From positions 4,588,001 through 4,652,000 of the forward strand of contig NGZR01000003.1 in NCBI GenBank assembly GCA_002197995.1: 64,000 nt of DNA. The letters run 5' to 3'. A model generated the notes under the pieces. That model saw nothing but the letters and a program-made list of their open reading frames with translations, did no database searches and had not been told where the DNA came from. Shown one piece after another: positions 56,541 to 64,000 of this stretch. Both the position numbers and the translations under genes were made by a program. Within the stretch, counting starts at the first letter, position 1. Every line of letters begins with the position of its first letter. The stretch comes from Gaeumannomyces sp. JS-464 (lineage: Eukaryota > Ascomycota > Sordariomycetes > Magnaporthales > Magnaporthaceae).

Positions 56541-57489
56541 CATTTTTTGGCTTAAACTATAACGCGCGCAAATCGATTTCGACACCGATTTAATGCATTT
56601 CCCTAATAACAAATTTGCTATTTTTTTTTACCGTTATTCGTAAAAGCAAACCCGTTTTAAAAAAGGTCGTTAATAAAAAAGCCTTTACTTTAGCCTTTGG
56701 AAAAACCGCAGCAATCCCAGTTAAATACGCCGCTTTTTTTAAAAAATCGTCCTTTTTTAATGGCCGGTATCCACCTTTTAGCAGTTAATTTTATCGTCGA
56801 TTATAAAACTTTTTAAATTTGCTTAATATATAACGTTACCGGTAAAACAGTTGTCGTATTTCGCAAAACCAGGCTTACGATAATTTAAAAAAAGTTTAAA
56901 CTAAATCCGGAATAAAATCGATTACGAGCAAGCTAAACGGCTTTTTAATAAAGCCATTTACGTTTAAAACCCAACGATAAAAGCCGAAAAAGCTTTGCTA
57001 ATAGGAAAAAACTAAAACGTTATTCTTTTAACGGGCTCGGGCAATACCGAAATATTGCTAAACCTAAAGTTTTTTTTTAACGACGAGGTTTGGCAAGCGT
57101 TAGTAAAAAACGTTTTTGATTAAACCACGCGCGGTATTGCCATTAACGGAATACCGCCGATATTACACGAAAATAACGACGTTCGGGCTAAATAAAACGA
57201 TACGTTACCGAAAAACAGGAAATAATGCTCGATAACCCCGAGCTATTGCCTAAAGTCCCTGAAAAAAAGTTAACCCTCGGTATTAAGCCTTTAAACGAGG
57301 CTTTTTATATTACTTTAGCTAATAGGATTTATATTTATAGCGGCGGAACGCCGGAGTAAACCTAATAAATGCGGGAAATTTGCGAAAAGTTTAAAATTTA
57401 AAAGGATAATGGCAAGCAAATCGACGTTTACGAGGATAAAATAATACGTATCCCTTTTATTAACGGATACGAAAAGTACTTAAGCTTCC

Positions 57490-58280
57490 GCTACCGCATA
57501 TACTTTATATTAAAAAAAGGACGTTATTAAGGAAACTTACGGCAAGCTTTACAAGCAAAGCCGTATGAAATACATAAAAAAGGCAGCCTAGTTCGCTTTT
57601 CCGTGTTTTATCGTTTGAAAACGCGTGTACGGCAAAAACAAAGCGAGGGTTATCGTCGATTTAAAACCTTTTAACAAGGCTATTATCCCCGACGTTTACC
57701 TTTTGCTTTTGTAATAAAACGTCGTCGACTTAATCCAAAGCAAGCTATATATTACCGTTGTAAACGCTACCGTGTTTTTTTTCAATTCCTCGTTTACCTT
57801 AAAAATAAAAATAAATTGGTAATTGTTAGCTACCGAAAGCTGGAACGCATAAACGTAATAATAATAAGCTTCCGCAATTCGCCGGCTTACGTGCAAAGGT
57901 TTATAAACGGCTTGTTGCGCTTTTATAGCAAATATTGCAAAGCTTTTATCGACGATATTATCGTGTTTAGCGATACATTCGAAAATTACGTTCGGCATTT
58001 GGTAACCATTTTTAACTTATTTTAAAACAAAAACATTGCTTTATCTTTTAGCAAGTTTTTTATAAACTACTTTAGCGTTAAGCTTTTAGGATTTTACGTC
58101 GATTTTTTCGGCAAAACCAATATCGAAAACTGTATTTAAAATTTCCGAAACTGGGAAATGCTTACTAATTTGCAAAACCTCGAAACTTTTATTAGTGCTT
58201 TTGGATAGCTTCGCTGTATAATCCTTTATTACGAACGCTATATCGAACCTTTTTAACTCCGGAAAACAGCTTTACTAGCG
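57490..58280 (+). pseudogene. Gypsy-2 reverse transcriptase
   Basis: KKGSLVRFSVFYRLKTRVYG then KNKARVIVDLKPFNKAIIPD, SKLYITVVNATVFFFN (catalytic Asp of VVDA changed to Asn), SFRNSPAYVQRFINGLLRFY, CKAFIDDIIVFSDTFENYVR (Asp pair kept, near 57945) and VKLLGFYVDFFGK. This is the standard block order of fungal Gypsy RT. The aromatic residue before the Asp pair is Phe here and in Gypsy-1. Confidence 0.85.
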
Positions 58281-59060
58281 AAGGGCCGCAAAAAAAAACG
58301 AGTCGTTTTTAATAACCACGGCAAACGAGCGGCTTACTACCGCTTAACGCATTTTAAAAGCACCGAAGCCGAGGTACAGTTTTTCGAAGCGGTTAAAAAA
58401 ATGTTTGCATTAAAATTAAGCTTTACCACGTTAATTTAAAAAGGCAAATTATTTTGCAAATCGATGGCAATTTTAAACGTGGTTTTAAAATTATAGCTTT
58501 TCATTTTAAAAGTGGCTACGTTTAAAACCGCAAATTTAAAACCATCCCGGCATTTGCTATTAAGCTAATTATGTTTATCTTTCGGTGCTTTTATAAAAAA
58601 AGCTTAGCTATGGCCTTTTAAAGCTCGAAATCGTATATTTCGTTTAAATTTGCAAAACCTTTCGTATTATATTGCATTTAAGTAATAAAATTTTCATTTT
58701 TACGAACTACAAATTAATTGCGGGTATTATTAATCGAACTACTTTGCTAACGTTTTCCACCAAACGTGTTAACCGACGGTTAATTAACGCGTTAATTTAC
58801 CTTTTTAAATATAACTTAAGGTATTACACATACCCGGCAAAATCAACCTCGTCCTAAACGCTTTATCCCGCTTATTTACGGCTACCGACGACGAGGACCG
58901 CTAAAAAAACAAACGCTTTAATTTTTAACTCGATGCACGACCACGTTCTAATAGTTTCCGAAGCTTAAATGGCCGAAACAATTCGCCAGCGGTTCGCAAA
59001 AGGCTATATCGAAAACCTAATGTACCGCAAAATTATGCTTAACCTCGCCACTTTTTAAAA
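58281..59060 (+). pseudogene. Gypsy-2 RNase H and linker
   Basis: The region includes LSNKIFIFTNYKLIAGIINR (58675-58735, where TDHK-like residues are replaced), KRVNRRLINALIYLFKYNLR and a short form of the RNase H end. A linker with MAETIRQRFAKGYIENLMYR leads to the integrase. Compared with Gypsy-1 it is more mutated. Confidence 0.65.
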
Positions 59061-60180
59061 GTCGAAATTCACGATTAAAAGTAACGAAAGCGTTACTAAT
59101 GCTTCCAAAGTCGGGTATTTTTTTCGAATAGCCGATTACCTTTTTTACTTACGAAATAACGATAGCTATAAGCGCTTTGTAATTCCGAAACCCCTAATCG
59201 CTAATTTTCGCGAAATGCACGACAATAAGCACTATTTCAGCCGATTTTAAATGTTTAACGCTTTTAAAAACGTGCATTTCCGGGCTAAAAAACGTTAAGT
59301 CGAGCAGTATATTAGCAAGTGCTACGAGTGCGGCATAAACCGACAAAATAATTAGCTTTTTATTAGTACTTTTTAGCTTATTTAGGCCCCCTCGAAACTT
59401 ATAAGCATAATTACTATAAATTTCGTAACCGGGCTGCTTTTGGTTTTTTCGGAAGGCACTTTTTAATCCCAGCGGAAGTTTAACTTTTATAACGCGCTGC
59501 TAACCGTTACTTGTAAAATATTTAAACGCATTATAATTATCCCGGTTATAACGAATATACGGCTTAAATATAAAGTAAATAGCTCGGCCGCTAGCTATTT
59601 TTGGCCGATTAGTCTTGCTTAAAAGCGATTATTTCCGATAAAAACCCCAAATTTACTTCGGCCTTTTGGAACGGTTTGTAGCGCACTTTTAAAACTCGTT
59701 TACAAATAACGGCTGCTTACCACCCTTAGGCAAATGGACAGTCCGAACGCAAAAACCAAACAGTTAAACCGGCTATCCGTTATTATTTTACTATAACAAA
59801 CGATTTTTAAATCGACGTTATCCCTTTTTTGCAATGGAATTTAAATAACGCTATTATTACGGCTTTTAATTGTAACCCTTACGAGTATTTGTTTAGATTT
59901 AAAATCTTCGGACCTTTGGAATATATAGCTTCCGTACGAATTTTTTAAAAAGTTGCAAAACTCCGCTTTATGCGTAAGCATTTCTGGAAAAAAACTTTGT
60001 TTGCGATAAATGTAGCTGCCGCCGAACAAAAGCGTATTTACAACTTTAAGCACCGCTATAAAAAATATCGGCGATAAGGTTTAACTTAACATAAGCTAAG
60101 CGTACAAAACTAAAGGCTTTTGCACCTTACCAAAATACACTTTATTGTTAACATTTAGCACTTTACCCGTTATAATTGCG
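59061..60180 (+). pseudogene. Gypsy-2 integrase
   Basis: The zinc-binding part shows MHDNKHYFSRF and ISKCYECGINRQN (59217-59345). The core begins ISIITINFVTGLLLVFSEGT, where the first catalytic Asp (MDF) is Asn. RQMDSPNAKTKQL near 59735 matches the TDGQSERxNQ motif. Further codons run to LPPNKSVFTTLSTAIKNIG (60010-60070). Stops throughout. Confidence 0.75.
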
Positions 60181-60219
60181 ACGACGATCTTTTTTAACGC
60201 GTGTTTCCGCCTTCGGGCC

Positions 60220-60400
60220 TTATCGGGTACGGCAACGACAAAGAGATTAACCCCGAGGCTTACTTAAAAAAGGGAAATATTTTTAAAATAAACAAAATTA
60301 TTAACCGAAAAAACACTAAGCTAAAGTTAAGCGTTGTTCGTACTAAATACCTAATACGCTAAAAGGGCTACGGCCTTAAAAGAAAACGTGGAAGCTTTCG
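60220..60400 (+). pseudogene. Gypsy-2 chromodomain
   Basis: NDKEINPEAYLKKGNIFKIN then KIINRKNTKLKLSVVRTKYL, IR, a TAA where Trp is expected and KGYG. The Trp-to-stop change sits at the same aromatic position as in Gypsy-1. Basic tail codons follow to about 60540. Confidence 0.75.
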
Positions 60401-60633
60401 GAAAAGCTTAGCAACGCTACCGAAGCTGTTAAAAAGTACAAAGCCCGTTAGGCCAAAGCACGCGCTTTTAAAGGCAATAAGGCTAAAGTTGCGGTAAAAA
60501 CCAAGGCTTTCGCCGGGCCGCCTAAGCGCTCCGCTCGCAAGGCGAGCAAGGGCTAAAAAACGTTGTTTTTACCTTTTTATGTACAGTAGTTGGCTTTTTA
60601 AGGATAAGGAGTTCTTTTTCATGCGCCGGCATT

Positions 60634-60822
60634 TGTTATGGCTGGTAAAAAGTGGAAAGGGCAGCGTACCCTAACCTTTATCGCATGGATAAGGGAGTAG
60701 GGCATTTACAAAAATGTTATTTGCAGGTTTATCCTCCCGGCTTTCGGCCTTTAACTTTCTCTTAGAAAGTAAACCACCATTTACCACAGATATCGCAATT
60801 GGAACCCCTGCTGTTCGCGATA
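60634..60822 (+). repeat. Gypsy-2 3' LTR and right target duplication
   Basis: 189 bp starting TGTTATGGCTGG and ending TTCGCGATA, followed by GGTTT. A purine run AGGATAAGGAG (60601-60611) lies 22 bases upstream and could be the polypurine tract. Confidence 0.88.
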
Positions 60823-60827
60823 GGTTT

Positions 60828-61160
60828 TTTCGGAAATTAAACCATACCGATAAAAGCTATATCGACGATTTTAACCAAATATTTAACCAAGCTTTTGCAT
60901 TTAACAAAAAGATAAGCGTGTAGGTTTTTCAGGTCGTGCTGCTTTTTTAAAACATAAGGCTTTTTTTCCACTTTTAACAGGATAAAATGGAATTGGAATA
61001 TAAGGAAACGGCTTTTACTACCGAGCAATAAATGCTTTTTATCGTTTCGCTAAAAATAAAAAGGTTAGGAAGGTTTTCCGGCGAGGATTTCGATTAGGAA
61101 AGGATTTTCCTACCCATAAAGGTGTTTTATAGCCCAGGCATTTAGCATATAGTAACGAGG
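60828..61160 (+). pseudogene. Uncharacterised fungal protein gene, 3' part, beyond Gypsy-2
   Basis: Directly after GGTTT the frame continues FRKLNHTDKSYIDDFNQIFN and QAFAFNKKISV, then after stops ELEYKETAFTTEQ, KIKRLGRFSGEDFD and LPIKVFYSPG. An acidic GEDFD near the end fits the C-terminus of the family that I recall for the left half. With the Gypsy-2 insertion removed, the two halves join in frame at the duplicated GGTTT. Confidence 0.6.
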
Positions 61161-62330
61161 GCCGCAAGCAATTGGACTAGGTTTAAAGCCATAACCCTTT
61201 TTTTTTAAAACTCTCCAATTACACCTTAGCTTAAATATAGTATTTGTAAAAACCGACGGGCCAATTAGCCCAACGCTAGCTGGGATTGGTGCAAAAAAAT
61301 GGACTGCCTACAAGATTTTTACTTTCGATTTTAGGTATATGTTAGTTAATTACCCCTACTAACTTTCGACAGTTTTGCTAACTAATCGCCGTTGGAAAAT
61401 GCTTAAAAGCGATATTCCCCGGAAAACCACACCCGATAAATTCAAAGCCTACTATTCCTGGCAGGCTTATTAAGCTAATTATATTAGCCCTTTCCAGCTT
61501 TATAAATAAAGTGCACCTCGTGTCGGACTTTTTAAGCATTAAAAAATTGTTGTATGTATTTTATAGCTATAGCTGTTATTTGTAATCACTCGGGCAAAAT
61601 TCTTTTATACCTATTGGTTTATTCCCGGACTCCTAACCCTAAGCTGCCCGTTTTGGGTTTTGCGGCGTTTGCCTGTCGTCGGTAAATCCAAACACCAAAG
61701 AATGGCGGAAAGGCTAAATGTATTTACTAAACCCCGCGCACATTAATACAAAATCATTTTCGGGTTTTTTACTCGTAGTGCATTGGCGAATCCCCAAATA
61801 CTAGTCACGCATGGCGACATAGCACGTTGCTTAGCTCCAGGTTAGTTTTCGCTTTGGACGAAAGCGTCGCCGAAAAGGCTTAACGGATAGAACCCGTCGC
61901 TTATATGTGAAGCAGCTCCATTAACCAGGCCGAATAAGCGATTAAGCTCCAAATAGCTACGATAAATATCCACAAAATGCATTTCCCGATTCCTTTCGCT
62001 CTTTTGGCGTTCGCCGCCGTAATTAGCGCCGCTTTAACGATTCCCTTTAAGTATTCCTTCCTGGGAGCACGCGAGACGACGAGACGGCCGTTTATGGCAG
62101 TTAATTACAGCGGAGGGGCAGATGCTTAAAAGAGCTGTATGTCCAATTTTGCGAAAATAGGGCTAAATGGTTTAAACCAGTTTATCGAGGCTTTTGCAAT
62201 ACGATGGTGCCTTGCATTGGGAATTGGTAGGCATTAGGCACCCGCTTTTGGGGGATGGGCTTCCGTAATACGAGGCACAATAAAACATGTCGGGCTAAAA
62301 GAAAAAGGTTAAAACTGGGGACCGAGCTTT
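61161..62330. other. AT-rich decayed sequence; no gene recognised
   Basis: Short frames such as NRRWKMLKSDIPRKTTPDKF (about 61387-61446) suggest former coding sequence, but none matches a family I know. RIP-type composition fades toward 62330. Confidence 0.4.
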
Positions 62331-63035
62331 TGTAACTTGTCACCGTGGACGTCCCAGGTTTATAGGTGCCTGGTCGTCCTTAAGCTAATACCGCTGTTTC
62401 TTCGTGCCCAGAGAGTGACTAAAAAGCCTCGCGATTAGTGCGTGTCGGGTGTGTCCGGCTCCAGGTTTGTCGTGCCTCCAAACCCGTTTCACGTACAAGA
62501 ACTACCTGGATCCTTGAATCCTCCCTGGTACAAGCCGTATCCAAAAGGCCTTCTTCTTTAAGACTTCTATAGTCCTTGGCCTCGCGCATCTATCTTTTTT
62601 TTCTTTAAGCTTTGTGCTTACAGCAAACCTCCAGCCCCACTGGCTGACTGCTGCCTGCCAATAACTCCACCGAACCAACCACACGACAAGCCAAACTGGC
62701 TATCATAGGAAGACTTGGCTGAGGCGTTATTGAAATCATTATGCATATTGATATTGGTTTCGGAGATGCCGAAAAAAATTAAGGAAAACGGCAAGGGGAA
62801 AGCCTTGGAGGTGGCGCGGCCTGTCACATTCGCTCAATAGAGCTGCCGTTTTCACCACAAGTGTAAGTTCCACGGAAATTCGCCGCCGAATTTGGCTGCC
62901 ACTGGTCGCCGATACGGGCGGCAATTTCCACGCACATGTTGCCCCTTTAACAAACATCGCCCATTCAAAAAGCAACCCCCCCTCGCGCAATAAGAGCTAA
63001 TAATTAAACCAAACACTAGGCATGCGAAGCCGATT
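62331..63035. other. Non-mutated flank downstream of the membrane-protein gene
   Basis: Base composition returns to normal here. An 83-codon minus ORF (62739-62990, containing FVKGATCAWKLPPVSATSGS) could be a further exon if an intron starting GTGAAATC removed the TGA of the main ORF, but no strong acceptor was seen. Otherwise this is 3' untranslated and intergenic sequence. Confidence 0.4.
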
Positions 63036-63926
63036 TCACTTCCAGCAGCTAGCGGGTATAAGCAAGACGAAAACCTGTGCGACGAATAACCAGACAGCGA
63101 CCCAGTCGGTTTCGGACTGAATATTATTCCTTTGGATGATAAGCTCGGTCCACAAGATGATGGGCCAAGATAAAAAGAGCGTAAAGACGGCGCCGGCTGG
63201 AATAAGCAAGTACAAGTCCGTCCAGTGGTACTCGCGCTTGGGGGGCGCGCTGATATGCGGGTGCAGGTACTTCCGGCGGAACTTGGACTTCTTGTTGTCC
63301 GGGGGCGAAAACAAGAACTTCCAGTGGAAGTGGCCTTCGTCGAGGGGGGGGCTGATCGCGATCTTAAAGGCCACCACGACACAGATGAGGGTGAAAATGG
63401 ACGCGCCAAAGGCCCAAGCGCCCAAAAACATGTGCCAGCCTTGGTTGAGCGTGCGCCAGCCGAAGAAGAAAAACTGGTAAACACCGTACCCTTCCCGCAT
63501 GTTGGTGGCCCAAGCGACCCAGGCCGTGAGGTTGTTGAGCATAATGACGACGGCGGTGCCGGAGGCCAGGAGAACGCGTATAAAGCGGTTGCTGGACGAA
63601 ACGCCGCCAAGGTACGTGATAAAATAAAGGGTATTAAAGTTGTTCAAAAGCAAAGAGAGCGCATGTAGTTCGCGTTTGCGCGTGGTTCTGAACCACTGGA
63701 TTTGCGTGTAAAAGTTGTAGGCTAGGTAACCGAAGTTGCTTAGGCAGTTGCTGCCCATGCCTGATGCGAATTGAGCTGGGGTCAGCATTATGCTGGCGTA
63801 CAGCAACCACCGGCTCAATAGGCTAAAGCCCTTAACCACAAAGACGGGGTCGTTCGCCGGCATGGCCCCGTCTGTGGCCGCCATGGTCCAGTTTGTAACC
63901 GCCATGGTCCCGTTTGTGGCCGCCAT
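63036..63926 (-). CDS. Uncharacterised multi-pass membrane protein
   Basis: An intact frame of 296 codons, the only undamaged gene in the window. The N-terminus is a short threefold repeat (MAATNGT, MAVTNWT, MAATDGA), so any of three ATGs could start it; the first is used here. About six or seven hydrophobic segments follow: around residues 31-50, 62-77, 92-107, 115-140, 165-188, 232-255 and 272-290. A charged loop of Lys, Ser and His sits near residues 205-230 (PPDNKKSKFRRKYLHPHIS). No enzymatic motif is recognised. It is probably an integral membrane protein of an ascomycete-specific family. A possible 3' intron is discussed for the neighbouring stretch. Confidence 0.65.
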   Translation of the reverse strand: MAATNGTMAVTNWTMAATDGAMPANDPVFVVKGFSLLSRWLLYASIMLTPAQFASGMGSNCLSNFGYLAYNFYTQIQWFRTTRKRELHALSLLLNNFNTLYFITYLGGVSSSNRFIRVLLASGTAVVIMLNNLTAWVAWATNMREGYGVYQFFFFGWRTLNQGWHMFLGAWAFGASIFTLICVVVAFKIAISPPLDEGHFHWKFLFSPPDNKKSKFRRKYLHPHISAPPKREYHWTDLYLLIPAGAVFTLFLSWPIILWTELIIQRNNIQSETDWVAVWLFVAQVFVLLIPASCWK

Positions 63927-64000
63927 GTTGGACTGTGTTGTTGGCGCAAGGAGAGTAATAAGGGAGGAAGGGAAACGGGAAAGCGGCGGTTAGTCGCTAG
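63927..64000 (-). promoter_or_regulatory. 5' leader of the membrane-protein gene
   Basis: On the minus strand this leader is pyrimidine-rich (TTTCCCGTTTCCCTTCCTCCC), common upstream of highly used fungal start codons, and leads to CAGTCCAACATGG. Too little sequence remains to see a promoter. Confidence 0.35.

Larger units (their letters stand above)
52862..60822 (+). mobile_element. Gypsy-2: chromodomain Ty3/Gypsy retrotransposon
   Basis: 7961 bp between 189-bp LTRs. GGTTT lies directly before (52857-52861) and after (60823-60827). Domain order matches Gypsy-1: basic gag region, C2H2-like finger, protease, RT, RNase H, integrase, chromodomain. The LTR sequence differs from Gypsy-1, but the primer-site position and the bases before the 3' LTR agree, so they are sister families. 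All frames carry stops. Confidence 0.92.

Overview
The window looks like a transposon-packed, hypermutated chromosomal block from a filamentous ascomycete (Pezizomycotina). The evidence is a Tad-type LINE in four copies, Copia and chromodomain Gypsy LTR elements, fungal gene-family remnants (kinesin-light-chain TPR repeats, Hsp70-like ATPase, Myb/SANT-like, chromodomain), and massive C-to-T / G-to-A damage typical of repeat-induced point mutation (RIP). No species can be named from the sequence alone. Only one gene appears intact, a membrane protein at the right edge (63036-63926, minus).

Layout. 1-1812: a RIP-damaged gene open in one frame apart from mutational stops, ending in a chromodomain. 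2916-4585: a relic bounded by 76-bp inverted repeats, holding a Myb/SANT-like remnant. About 4881-5223 and 25064-25177: two halves of one TPR-repeat gene, split by a 19.8-kb insertion. That insertion is Copia-1 (5224-25063, target duplication CAACG), which itself contains a LINE (LINE-1, 6710-12936, 15-bp target duplication) and a chromodomain Gypsy (Gypsy-1, 14033-22237, target duplication CGAGG). 25176-25657: a fragment of a different Gypsy element, minus strand. 25658-31033: Copia-2, minus strand, full length and with neither nested insertion, so it preserves both empty sites. 31034-35177: LINE-2, truncated at its 5' end. 35178-41304 and 41766-48068: LINE-3 (plus) and LINE-4 (minus) face each other tail to tail as a large inverted repeat. 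Its inner 2.3 kb share nearly all RIP mutations, while the outer parts were mutated independently. 48128-50696: an Hsp70-like pseudogene, minus strand. 51889-52861 and 60828-61160: two halves of an uncharacterised fungal gene split by Gypsy-2 (52862-60822, target duplication GGTTT). From about 62330 the sequence is no longer hypermutated.

How it fits together. Insertion order can be read: the TPR gene was hit by Copia-1, and LINE-1 and Gypsy-1 later landed inside Copia-1. Copia-2 joins unlike flanks without a target duplication, which suggests ectopic recombination. The hypermutation changes C in CA, CC and CT contexts but largely spares CG (20 of 21 CG sites kept in one 195-bp comparison by eye). 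This differs from the CpA-focused signature usually described for RIP and is the most unusual signal here. Catalytic residues of the integrases and Copia reverse transcriptase, and a nucleotide-binding motif of the Hsp70-like protein, are lost by G-to-A changes, so most elements are dead. LINE-1 is the least damaged copy.
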